The notes under the pieces are model-generated. The model saw nothing but the letters and a program-made list of their open reading frames with translations. It was not told the DNA's origin and searched no databases. Of a stretch of DNA of 64,000 nucleotides, positions 9,008 to 19,066 are shown one piece after another. The translations under genes were made by a program, and so were the position numbers. The DNA lies in assembly GCA_033065855.1 (NCBI GenBank), contig JAVXUO010000298.1, positions 1 through 64,000 of the forward strand, read 5' to 3'. Origin of the DNA: Escallonia rubra. Its lineage: Eukaryota > Streptophyta > Magnoliopsida > Escalloniales > Escalloniaceae. Every line of letters begins with the position of its first letter. Positions within the stretch are counted from its first letter, which is position 1.

Positions 9008-10660
9008 CACTAGAAGAAAGGGGACTTTTTTAGCGATTGATTTTAGGGTAATTATACATATGTCCCTGAAATTAGGGTATAATTACAGTCAAGGACATTA
9101 AGTTTTAAAATGTAACATACCGTGACCAAACACTTTTAAAATGTATCAGCCGTATCCATCCGTCAGGGTTCCGTCCAAAAAGTGTTCTTTTTTATGATTT
9201 CATCAGTACGTATTCTAAAAAATGACGATACTAACCCTTGTACTGTACTGAATATTTTTAAAATTTTTAATCTTTGATTTCAGCCTTAATTTAAAGTAAA
9301 ACCCTAAATTGATTTGTTCCCTATTTAAAAATTTCTCAATTTGCAGTCTATTTCATCAAAATTATTTCGAGCCGTGTTCCCTTTTCTCAATTTGATCTTT
9401 ATGAAGTATTCTGAGCCATCATCAAAACCCTAATTTGGGGGGATGGTGATCTTTAACTTCCATAGCCACGTTACTTAAGAGTTAGTCGACCCTGTGAATT
9501 TTGGATACCTTGAGGTCTAGTGTTCACTCAGTATCCTAATCTGTGTGTTACGGTACTTGCCAAATGCCGATCTCCCCCAGCTTTCACCACCTTTCTGTTC
9601 ATCACTTTGGATGACGCAAATCCACACCGTCCCTGTGAAATGAACCTCGCAATCCTTTTGCGACCGGCCAAATTACGATCGCCACCACAATTTGTGCATT
9701 AGGTCAGTTTGCTTGGCTGAAATTGCGCTCAACTCGAATCATTTGATGGACAAGCTCAAAAGAAACATCTGAGACAAAGAGATATGGAAGAAATTGGATG
9801 ATTTTTGAGCTCTAAAACTAGGGGTTCCATACCCAACAAAATCTTGAAATCGACACGTCTCCTCTTGTTTGGATATGCAATTCTAGGGATTTTGCATCAA
9901 AACAACAAAGCACTAAGCTCATACCTCCATCATTGGCGACGGGGAAGTGGAAGGGGGAGGGTGGGGGTGACGGAGAAAGGGAAGGGTGCGGCGACGGGGA
10001 GGCAGATAGGGCGGCGAAGGGTGCTACGGGGAGTTTTGAGACAGAAATGAGGTTGGGGGCGTGGGGGGTGGGGTCAGTGTGGGGGGACGGGGGATTAATG
10101 GCATTAAAAATAAGATGTTGAGTAATGGCATTAATGGAAGAAGATGAAATAATGGCATTGAAAAAAAATAAGATTCCAACTTAGAGGCAATATAGTCTTT
10201 TCATTAGAACCGTTATGATTTTTAAGATTCCGTTTGGTCAACGGATATAAGTATAATTTGTCCAAACTATTGTCCTTACCTATAATTATACCATAATCTC
10301 AAGAATATAGGTGTAATTAGCCCTTGATTTTACTGACAGGACAAAATCCGTCGCAGAATATGATTTTTACCAACGAATTTGGCCATCAGTAAATGTCCAT
10401 CGGTAAAAGTCTTCACTAATAAAAACTTCCGTTGGTGAAGACTTTACCTACAGAATATTGGCGACGGAAATATCCGTAGGTAAATATAGTTTTTGTATTT
10501 TCCCAACTTTTTTTGCAAAAGCGATTTTAAAGAGTAATTAAAAAAGGGCTTTAGCGACCGCCTAAATGCTTCACTGAGCAACATTACACAAAAAAGAAAA
10601 CTTAACTCTCTTCTCCCCCCCCCCCCCACTATTCTTTTCCTCACAACAGTAGTCGCCAGC
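9008..10660. mobile_element. Partial CACTA element, interrupted
   Basis: Starts with a degenerate terminus CACTAGAAGAAAGGGGACTT at 9008, close to the CACTACAAGAAAAAGG ends of the other copies. After a nested element (9046-10323) it resumes with subterminal motifs CCGTCGCAGAAT, CCATCGGTAAAAGTC and GGCGACGGAAATATCCGT up to ~10480, then a pyrimidine-rich leader like that of the other CACTA copies (TTCTTTTCCTCACAACAG). Near 10660 it breaks into MULE-derived sequence. No right end was found. Confidence 0.65.
9046..10323. mobile_element. Long-TIR MULE-like element with 9-bp target duplication
   Basis: Both sides carry TTGATTTTA (9037-9045 and 10324-10332), a perfect 9-base duplication. Termini are GGGTAATTATACATATG on the left and, in reverse, GGGCTAATTACACCTATA. 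Inverted homology extends ~100-150 bases (TAGGGTATAATTA versus TATGGTATAATTA, CCGTTGACC). The 1278-bp interior has no transposase. A GC-rich stretch at 9930-10080 hints at captured host DNA, but I could not name a gene. It sits inside the terminus of the CACTA element starting at 9008, so it is younger than that element. Confidence 0.75.
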
Positions 10661-10699
10661 TACCTCTCCTCTCTCCCGGCCCCTTGGCCCGAATAAGCA

Positions 10700-10905
10700 A
10701 AATAGCTTGTAGTAGCACAAATTCGCCACGCCCTATAGAACCGAAGAAGTCCCTAGCAACTCTCTTATTTGTTGTCAAAACCTTAGATGAATAATCAGTC
10801 GTCCACTCACTGGTAACCCTAAGATGTCCCATATATCTTCTAAGGTTATTGTCATCTCTGCAAGAGGAAAGTGAAACGTATTCATTTCACTTCTCCACCG
10901 TTCAA
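10700..10905 (-). pseudogene. Plant mobile domain (PMD) fragment
   Basis: Reads SEMNTFHFPLAEMTITLED on the minus strand, then VTSEWTTDYSSKVLTTNKRV and ARDFFGSIGRGEF after a frame change. This is the PMD/MAIN-like signature (E.NTFHFPxGEMTITLEDV ... GLPVxGRPV) found in plant MAIN genes and in MULE and Ty3 transposons. It is truncated on its C-terminal side by the CACTA fragment to the left and frameshifted. The homologous, better preserved copy is at 51836-52204. Confidence 0.75.
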
Positions 10906-11687
10906 CATGGCACCTCTAAAGGTCTGGTCAAGTTGCTGAAAAATATTGCCATACATAAAAATCCCAAAACCCATTCCACGCAGTAATTGTTTTGCGTTTT
11001 GTTCAACCTCCACTCTCCAAATTGTTCGGTTACTTCTACTGTGTTAAGTGTTGCTCTTTCTTACAAATTAACAAAAAGTATTCACTACAAGAAATAGGGC
11101 TTTTAGTGACGGAGAAATTCGTCGTTAAAACCCTGTACTCCGTCGTTAAAACAATTAGCGACGGATTTAACGTCGCTAAAAGTCCCTCGTATAAAAGCCC
11201 GTCAGTAATAGTTTGGCGACGAAATTTTTAACTCCGTCGCTAAATATGTAATTTTTTGCGACGGATTTATTTTTAATTAGCAACGGATATTCCGTCGCTA
11301 ATTATATTTTTAGTATTTTAATTTATTTATTTTTTTGTAAAATTAGGGACGGAATAAATTTTTAGCGACGGAATATTCCATCGCTAAAAAGCTTATTTAG
11401 CGACGGAATTAATCCGTCGCCAAAAGTCAAATTTTTTTTGAATTTTTTTTTTATTTTTCAATTACCCAGACCTGTAATACAATTTTCATTTCTCAACAAC
11501 AACGCGCAATAATCAATACAAAAAGAAATACATATAATCAATCATAAAAAAATGTTTATTATAAAAAAGACTCATATGTACAAGTCGAGAACGGGATACA
11601 GCCGGTTAGGGGAGGGGAAAAGAGTACAAGCTGGGCGCAGGGGGCGGGGGAGGGGGGGAAGCTAGGAACGGGCACGGGAAGGGCGTA

Positions 11688-13252
11688 TCAGGGGTTGCCG
11701 AGTCCCGGATCTGGATCCTGCTGATCCGGGGCCGGCTCGGCATGTCCAGCAGTGCCCTGCTCCCTGATCATCCTCACCACCACTGTAGCAATGCGCTGGA
11801 TCTCCTCGTCGTCCAACTGACACTGAGGAGCCGGTGTCTGTGGAGGGGCAGCAGGGGGTGAGGACGCTCCTATCACGGCACGAGCAGTCGTGCTAGGCAG
11901 GCCGCGTATGCGGCCTTTCGGCCGATTCACGACCTCCGGCGTATCCAGCCATCGCTTCAACCCCCCAGTACTCGCAGCCGTACTAGTGGACGCTGATGGC
12001 TGTCCGGACTGCTGCTCGGACCCCTTAGCTGTTCATACGAGGCCTGCAAAAACAGTGGTTTAACGATATGTTAGGGCATTAATTAACGAAACGGACATCG
12101 AGGATAGAAAGACAAAACATTAACAACTTAAATAAATTGACTCACATCGATCCGCCGGGCAATATCTGAAATATAGTCGCCCGCCCGGTGCACCTCGTCC
12201 TTGTCCTTCTTCCGCACGTGCGTCTGACTATAGGTCAGAGCTATGACCTCATCCTCCTCCAGATCCGGGTGCTCGACCGCGTTCATGTGTCGGACGATGT
12301 CGTGTGGCACCGACCCCCCCGTGTGCGTCGGATCTCTGTTCTGTCTGTTCTCGGCCCCGCTCTTACTCTTGGCGTCCCAGCCTGGATCCGCAGCCCACCG
12401 ATCTATCATCTCCCCCATACACGGTGAGATATCCAATGTGGGGGATATCTCGTCATCTCCGTCATCGGGGCACCCTCGGGCAGCAGCTTCTTTGCCCGGT
12501 CCCGTGCGTCGTGGAGCCATCGGGGATAATTCTTGCCGATGTAGGCAAAGAAAGCCTGCTGCCCCAGTGCCTGTTGCTGAGGCGTGTCAAACATAAACCC
12601 CTCCTGTAAGGCATTCAATAACACAAATTATGACCAGAAAACAAACTGTAATGAAACATTTACTAACGCTGAAAAAAATACTTCACTGTACCAGCCACTC
12701 CTCCCACAGGGCCTCCCTCGCAGCGGCATCCCAGTCCTTCCAGTACAGGCGTGGCTCGAAGAATCGGCCCTTCACAAGAACGCCGATCTTCGTCCTCGCC
12801 AGATTCTCCAGGATCCTGCCAAAGAAGTAAATAAATAAATTAATACAGTTCAAATATAAATTAACACCCCAAAATTTTAAATATAAGGCATGAGGTGATA
12901 TTTTTAGTACTTACAGGCCCTCCTGCGTGAGCGTAACTCTCTGTTTACGCTGGGGGTCGATGCGTACCCCGCGTGTCGGACCACGGCCTCGTCGAGATCC
13001 TACAAAACACAGACATTAATACAGTTCAAATATACTTTAAATATAAGGCTAGCGAAAATGTACTAAACACCGTTATCAACTATACCTGAGGTAGAACTGG
13101 GGCTGGGGCCCCATCTGCTATCCGCGATCACTCTGTACCTCGTCATCAGTAGGCAATGACGAGGTGGGACCCACCGGGGAGGAAGCAGCTCGGCGTCCAG
13201 CCCGGCCACGAATAGCCCGTATCCTATCCATATCTGACTTCATATAGATAAA
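11688..13252 (-). pseudogene. CACTA TNPA-like protein (Transposase_24 family), nearly intact
   Basis: Spliced minus-strand gene in at least six exons. Exon 1 begins MKSDMDRIRAIRGRAGRR at ~13238. The following exons read SRRGRGPTRGVRIDPQRKQ (near 13000-12915), LYWKDWDAAAREALWEEWL (near 12800-12690), and EGFMFDTPQQQ...FFAYIGKNYPRWL (12610-12530). The core follows: PPHWISHRVWG, MIDRWAADPGW, a KSGAENRQNRDPTHTGGSVP motif and HVRKKDKDEVHRAGDY, then a C-terminal exon ending DPDPGLGNP. The ...NR...THTGGS and W.....W.....P patterns are typical of Pfam Transposase_24 (Ptta/En/Spm). Splice borders at the exon joins fit GT..AG. One single-base shift in the G-run near 12418, and shifts in the first and last exons, break the frame. 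The exons are much more GC- and CpG-rich than the surroundings. It binds element DNA in known relatives; here that is inference. Confidence 0.8.
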
Positions 13253-13599
13253 TTACAAAGACATTAACACGTTAAAGACAATAATTTGGCATAAATCATC
13301 ATCGGCACAATATATATATATATATATATATATGAACGGATGTGCAAAAACACATCAATAAACATCAAGTTCTATGCATGCATGCGTTCAGAAATTGATA
13401 ACACATGCAAGAATCTTTCTGAAATATCAAAATTGCAGAAAGATCGTTACATATGTTACCAATTCCACATTAAATAGAATTCGTTGGCAACGAGTTGAAC
13501 CATCTCGTTGCTAGTGGACTTCTCAAAACAACAACTAATATAAAGAAGGCAGGGTTTGTAAATAACGAGTAATTGAACCATCTCTGGGCAACATGGAGT

Positions 13600-14790
13600 A
13601 ATTATGGCTAACTGGGTTAGTAGGGTTAATTAGGGCTAACTGGGTTATTAGGGTTAATTACGAGTATTAATTATAGCTAATTAGGGTTGATTAGGACTAA
13701 TTAGGGTTATTTAGTCATAATTAGGGTTTAATTGTGCCGAGTAGTGCTGATTAGTCCTAATTAGGGCTAATTAGGCTTAATTGGGTTATGTTAGGGTTAA
13801 TTAATGTTAATGAGGGCTAGTTTCAGATAATTAGTCCTAATTAGGGTTGATTAGGACTAATTAGGGTTATTTAGTCCTAATTAGGGTTTAATTGTGCCGA
13901 GTAGTGCTGATTAGTCCTAATTAGGGCTAATTAGGCTTAATTGGGTTATGTTAAGGCTAATTAATGTTAATGAGGGCTAGTTTCGGATAATTATAGCTAA
14001 TTAGGGTTGATTAGGACTAATTAGGGTTATTTAGTCATAATTAGGGTTTAATTGTGCCGAGTAGTGCTGATTAGTCCTAATTAGGGCTAATTAGGCTTAA
14101 TTGGGTTATGTTAGGGTTAATTAATGTTAATGAGGGCTAGTTTCAGATAATTAGTCCTAATTAGGGTTGATTAGGACTAATTAGGGTTATTTAGTCCTAA
14201 TTAGGGTTTAATTATGCCGAGTAGTGCTGATTAGTCCTAATTAACTAATTAGGCTTAATTGGGTTATGTTAGGGCTAATTAATGTTAATGAGGGCTAGTT
14301 TCGGATAATTATAGCTAATTAAGGTTGATTAGGACTAATTAGGGTTATTTAGTCCTAATTAGGGTTTAATTGTGCCGAGTAGTGCTGATTAGTCCTAATT
14401 AGGGCTAACTAGGCTTAATTCGGTTATGTTAGGCTAATTAATGTTAATGAGGGCTAGTTTCAGATAATTATAGCTAATTAGAGTTGATTAGGACTAATTA
14501 GGGTTATTTAGTCCTAATTAGGGTTTAATTGTGCCAAGTAGTACTGATTAGTCCTAATTAGGGCTAATTAGGCTTAATTGGGTTATGTTAGGGCTAATCA
14601 TTATGCGCATAATTGGGTTCATTTGGGCTAATTTGGGGTAATTACAGCTAATTTGATTTTCATTAGGTTCTTAGGGTTAATTAAAACTAATTAGGCTCGT
14701 TAGAGCTAATTAGGGTTAATTGATTTACTAAAATATTGTTAATCAGGACTAATTAGGGCTAATTATAGCCAGTGCTGGAGCCACGATGAG
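13600..14790. repeat. Telomere-like tandem array, ~160-bp units
   Basis: Dense TTAGGG-like sequence (AATTAGGGTTAATTAGGG variants) organised in a higher-order unit of 158-160 bases. The marker GTGCCGAGTAGTGCTGATTA, or a near match, starts at about 13734, 13894, 14054, 14214, 14372 and 14531. It is not a true telomere, because the 7-base TTTAGGG repeat is absent. It lies inside the CACTA element 11083-17621, between promoter end and transposase exons, so it would be in the first intron or leader of that gene. Confidence 0.9.
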
Positions 14791-14862
14791 ATTCCAGGGG
14801 GTGCATGCTAAAAATGTCGCATTAACCTAACTAACCTAAATTTAATGCACATTCAACAGTTG

Positions 14863-15361
14863 CTCAATTCCGACACCTCATATAGGGTGTCGATATGGTG
14901 TCCGATACGTGTCTGACACCTCCGGACACGTGTCCGACACATACCGACACGTGTCTGACGCCTCCGGACACGTGTCCGACGCCCACCGACACGCACCTCC
15001 AGACACATCGGCATACGTTAATTTGTTTTTTAAATGTCGGACACCGTCGATCAGACGTGGTGTCCGTGTCTGCGCTAGCTAACAAGTATCTCAATCCAAT
15101 TGGCTCTCATCCTCCGTCAACAACCTCAATTCCGACACCTCATAGAGGGTGTCGATATGGTGTCCGACACCTCCGGACAATTGTCCGACACATACCGACA
15201 CGTGTCTGACGCCTCCGGACACGTGTCCGACGCCCACCGACACGCACCTCCAGACACATCGGCATACGTTAATTTATTTTTTAAATGTCGGACACCGTCG
15301 ATCAGACGTGGTGTCCGTGTCTGCACTAACTAACAGGTATCTCAATCCAATTGGGTCCCAT
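14863..15361. repeat. Two-copy 262-bp repeat rich in GACACGTGTC palindromes
   Basis: Copies start at 14863 and 15125 with CTCAATTCCGACACCTCATA. Each contains several GTGTCCGACAC and CGGACACGTGTCCG palindromes and ends near TCTCAATCCAATTGG. The ORFs on both strands with DTCLTPPDTC-type repeats come from this periodicity and are not supported as genes. Confidence 0.9.
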
Positions 15362-15709
15362 CCTCCGTTAACAATCTCAATTCTCAAATGCTCAATGCAA
15401 TAAAAATTAACAAAAATCACACATTCAATCGAATTGAGTCCCATCCTCCTTCAATAATCTCAATATCTCAAATGTTCAATGCACAATTAACAATCTATAA
15501 TCTTCAATCAACAACCTAAAATCATCAATTAATAATCGCAATTACTTCAAATGCACTGGTAATAACCTAAAATCATCAATTAACAACCTAAAATCACTGA
15601 TCAATAATCACAATTCTCAAATGCACAATTAACAACCTAAAATGATCAAACAAATGATCAATGTTCAAATGAAAAAAAATTGTTCAAAATGCACATATCC
15701 GATACGCTT

Positions 15710-16450
15710 GAATTATTTCAATTTAGGGTTCGATTGTATTAGGGCATTCAATTTAGGGTTCAATTAGGGGTTCAATTAGTTTAATTTAGGGTTCAGTTCG
15801 ATTAAAGCATTCAATTTAGGGTTTAATTACATCAATTTAGGGTTCAATTAGGGAGTCCTATTGATTCAATTTAGGGTTCGGCTGATTTGGGGCATTCAAT
15901 TTAGCGTTCAATTAGTTTAATTTAGGGTTTGATTCGATTAGGGCATTCAATTTAAGGTTTAATTAGGGTTCAATTACTTCAATTTAGGGTTCAATTAGTT
16001 CAATTTAGGGTTCGGTTGAATTGGGGCACTCAATTTATGGTTCAATTAGTTCAATTTAGGGGTCGGTTGGATTAGGGCATTCAATTTAGGGTTCAATTAG
16101 TTTAATTTAGGGTTCGATTCGATTACGGCATTCAATTTAGAGTTTAATTAGGGTTCAATTACTTCAATTTAGGGTTCAATTAGGAGGTTTTATTGATTCA
16201 ATTTAGGGTTCAAGTAGGGGGTTCAATTATTTCAATTTACGGTTCGGTAATTGGATCAGGACATTCAATTAGGGGTTCAATTAGTTTAATTTAGGGTTCA
16301 ATTTGATTAGGGCATTTAATCTAGGATTTAATTATTGTTCAATTACTTCAATTTAGGGTTCAATTATGGGGTTCTATTAGTTCTATTTAGGGTTCGGTTG
16401 GATTCGGGCATTCAATTTAGGGTTCAATTAGGGGTTCAATTAGTAGCGCT
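15710..16450. repeat. TTCAATTTAGGG minisatellite
   Basis: About thirty imperfect units of 20-25 bases, TTCAATTTAGGGTTCAATTA, with a looser repeat of several units marked by GGGCATTCAATTTAGGG. It forms the third array inside the 11083-17621 CACTA element. Confidence 0.85.
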
Positions 16451-17799
16451 TCTCCTAAGGTTAGTTCCAGCGGGTGAAGGAAGCGAGAGCATAGCGTACC
16501 CAGGTGCCAAAGTGCATGGCACATCACAAAGCGGGGTTTACCCAAATCCTTCATTTTAGATGCATTGTTTTTAGTTAAATTTAGGTATATGAAACTGCTT
16601 AATGTTTAGGTACATGATAATGCTTAATGTTTTTAGTTAAATTTACGAGTACCTCAGTGTTTTCATGTTTTTGCTTATCGCATCTTTTCTGAAATAATAA
16701 CGCTGCACCACCCCCCAACCCCATCGCACCACCCCTGTTTTATAAACACACTCCCCCAACCTACACGAACCTTCTCCTAACGGAAAATAAAACATATGAA
16801 TTCCTAACCGCGTTCAACCTATTCTCAAGCCAATTACTGAAACCCTAGATGCAAAACTAGTGAAAGAAGAAGCACAAAAACAGCAAAGTCAAAGAATTCG
16901 TGAAATTCAGTAACGCTAGATAGAAAATTAGTAAAGGAATTCGTGAAATTCACTTCGCCGAATCACAGCAAGGAGCTTACCGAATTTAGAAATTCACTTC
17001 GCCGGAATCTGGGGACGGCGGCGGAAACGAAGGCGAGATCCTCCGACAACCAGTTTGGGTTAGGTCACCTGCTTCATTCTCTTTCCTTGATGACGCAAGA
17101 AGCAGACTCACCGTCGGGGGTGGGTTGCCGTCGATGATAGAGACCGTCGCTGCTTGGTAGTGGTGGCGCAACGTCGAAGGGCGGTTGCCGTAGATGTGAA
17201 GGTCGTCGGTGCACCGGTAAGAGAGAGAGAGAGAGACGGGAGAAAGGAAAAGAAAAAGGGCTATTTTATAAAAGACTTTTAGCGACGGACTAATTTCATT
17301 GTTTAAAGTCCGTCGGTAAATCCGAACATTCAACGACTGAATTTTTACTAACAGAATTATTCCGTGGCTTATATATATTTTTAAAAATTATCAAAAATTA
17401 TAAAGTTGTATAAAATATTTAGCGACGGTACTATCCGTCGACAAAAGTGCGTCTGTAATAGTCCGTTGGCAAAGGCTTTTAGCGACGGAATATTCCGTCG
17501 CTGAAAATATTTACCGATAGATTTTAATCGACGGCTTATTCCGTCGCTGAAAGATGTTTTTAGCGACGGTATGTCTTCCGTCGCTAAAAGTCCGTCGCTA
17601 AATCTGTCTTTTCTTGTAGTGATTTAATTAAAGGAAAAGGTATACAATGTTCATGAAACTAAAAAATAAAGAAAAAATAAGTATTTTGCTTGTCAATTCC
17701 AGATGGATGTACTAATATGGTTTGCTTGATCTTACAATACGGAGGGATCTTCTGGTTTGGAAATGAATGTCATTTTTTGCGACGAAAATTATGCAAATA

Positions 17800-17818
17800 C
17801 ATCACACACACACACACA

Positions 17819-17865
<47 letters not shown>

Positions 17866-17900
17866 GTATATATATGTAGACACACACATCTATACATACA
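17800..17900. repeat. (CA)n/(TA)n microsatellite
   Basis: Runs of CA then TA and TATG in the right flank of the CACTA insertion. The corresponding position in the other MULE copy (52560-52910) holds a different insertion. Confidence 0.9.
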
Positions 17901-18185
17901 TAATACATAATCAAAAACGTTAATTACAAAACTGTCCCCTGAGGTTTACACGTTTTTGCACTTTGCCCCCTGTGTTTACAACTTTTGCAATACTGTCCCC
18001 CGAGGTTGACAAAACCATTGCAAACAGCTCCAAAATTGGACGTCCGTCCAATTTTGGGCGTTAAGTCGTCATGTGCACAGCACATGTCGTTTTGGCATGG
18101 GCAAATCGGTCAATTCCCTTACCAATCACAAGCTTTGGATATACCAGGTGTCCATGGTATTAGAAGGAAGAAAATCACCCAGAAA

Positions 18186-18548
18186 ATGCTTCTTCACGGC
18201 AACATCTCCATCCCTCTCCGTTCGCCCCTCCGCCTCAGAGCACCCTACCCCAGAAACGTCACCGTATCGGCCCACCCACCGATCAAATCCGAGTACACAG
18301 TCTCCGACGAGTCCCTCCAGTCCCGGGGCTTCACCCTCCGCCGCACGATCGAGGACCTCAACCTCGACCACCTCAACACCGTCTTCGTGGCCGTGGGGTT
18401 CCCCAGGCGCGACACCGACAAGATCAGGCTAGCCCTGGAGAACACCGACACGCTGCTGTGGTACGAGTACGAGAAGACGAAGCGGCCGGTGGCGTTCGCT
18501 AGGGCGACGGGGGACGAACGTCTCCTTGCTGATCTGAAAATCCAGTAA
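18186..18548 (+). pseudogene. Captured plastid-type GNAT acetyltransferase 5' fragment
   Basis: An open frame from ATG 18186. The first ~40 residues are Ser/Arg/Pro-rich like a plastid transit peptide (MLLHGNISIPLRSPLRLRAP). Then come SDESLQSRGFTLRRTIEDL, LNTVFVAVGFPRRDTDKIRL and YEKTKRPVAFARATGD. This matches the N-terminal half of plant plastid GNAT proteins (GNAT1-3/Ycf52-like group), ending where the family continues into its acetyl-CoA binding part. Here the sequence switches to RLLADLKIQ and stops. A direct repeat of 22 bases (18522-18543 and 18557-18578, one mismatch) marks the switch into CHX sequence. It lacks the catalytic core, so it can only make a truncated chimera. Confidence 0.8.
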
Positions 18549-18554
18549 TTACCA

Positions 18555-18937
18555 GCCTCCTTGCTGATATGAAAATCCTTAGTTCAGAGCTTGGCTGCTT
18601 AGCCGCCTCAACAACTTTGGTTTGCGACATATGCATCTATTTCATATTCATGATGGTGGCTACAGTAGGCGTAGCCATTCGTGACGTAGAATTGAAGCCG
18701 TTGCGCAACATCCTCTGGACCGGTGCCTTCATAGTCCTCGTTCTATTTGTCTTCCGGCCAATCATTGTAAAAATAGGGAAGAGAATACCCAAAGGACAAC
18801 CAATGAAGGAGAGCCAGTTCTTCGCCATTCTACTGGTGGTGCTGGTGAGTGGGTTTTGTGCTCAGACTCTTGGTCAATCCTCCGGGCTAGCTTCATTTGT
18901 GTTGGGTGTGTCTGTGCCCGGTGGGCCGCCATTGGGC
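18555..18937 (+). pseudogene. Captured CHX cation/H+ antiporter fragment
   Basis: Reads SLLADMKILSSELGCLAAS, then hydrophobic membrane segments (ICIYFIFMMVATVGVA and LWTGAFIVLVLFVF), RPIIVKIGKRIPKGQPMKES, FFAILLVVLVSGFCAQTLGQ and FVLGVSVPGGPPLG. This is the central membrane part of the plant CHX (CPA2) family, whose members have ADLKILxSELGRLA and VPxGPPLG at these positions. It starts and ends abruptly and meets the malectin fragment at ~18938. It is a captured piece, not a gene. The reading frame is open, and it runs on through antisense malectin sequence to 19090. Confidence 0.8.
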
Positions 18938-18938
18938 T

Positions 18939-19066
18939 ACGTCGGGAAGTTTGTAGGTGCGGATGTAGTACCTGCCGAGGGGGAGGCCCGGGATGACGTA
19001 GCAGTTCTTCTTGCCGAAGGAGATCGGGAAGAAGCAGAGGGTCTTCTCCTGGAGATGGATGAACAG
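18939..19066 (-). pseudogene. Captured malectin-like domain fragment
   Basis: On the minus strand the sequence reads LFIHLQEKTLCFFPISFGKK, then NCYVIPGLPLGRYYIRTYKL. This is the carbohydrate-binding malectin-like motif (RxFP..xGxxNCYxLP...GRYxIR) of plant malectin receptor kinases and related LRR proteins. It lies antisense to the CHX piece and abuts it. About 42 codons only. Confidence 0.75.

Larger units (their letters stand above)
11083..17621 (-). mobile_element. Complete CACTA (En/Spm) element, 6.5 kb
   Basis: Termini are CACTACAAGAAATAGGGC on the left and, in reverse, CACTACAAGAAAAGACAG. The target duplication is ATT (11080-11082 and 17622-17624), the 3 bp expected for CACTA. Both ends hold 300-400 bases of subterminal motifs of the AGCGACGGA / TCCGTCGCTAAA type (11100-11430 and 17280-17600). 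Internally there is a Transposase_24-type gene on the minus strand (13252-11688) and three tandem arrays between it and the promoter-side right end, which has TTTTATAAAATAG at ~17264. No TNPD/Transposase_21 (DDE) ORF was seen, so it is probably non-autonomous. The matching empty site survives at 52370-52400. Confidence 0.9.

Noticed and set aside
13600-14790. True telomere or chromosome end
   Set aside because: The repeats are degenerate TTAGGG-like words in a 160-bp unit, lack the plant TTTAGGG tandem, and sit inside a CACTA element.
14770-14815. hAT 5' terminus (CAGTGCTGGAGCCACGATGA)
   Set aside because: Resembles CAGTGGCGGAGCCA hAT ends, but no partner end or 8-bp duplication was found in the array.
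14895-15403. ORFs with DTCPTPTDTH-type repeats on both strands
   Set aside because: Produced by the 262-bp palindromic tandem duplication; both strands are equally open.
17985-18185. N-terminal extension of the GNAT frame
   Set aside because: The open frame upstream of ATG 18186 is the terminal inverted repeat, so it is not part of the captured gene.
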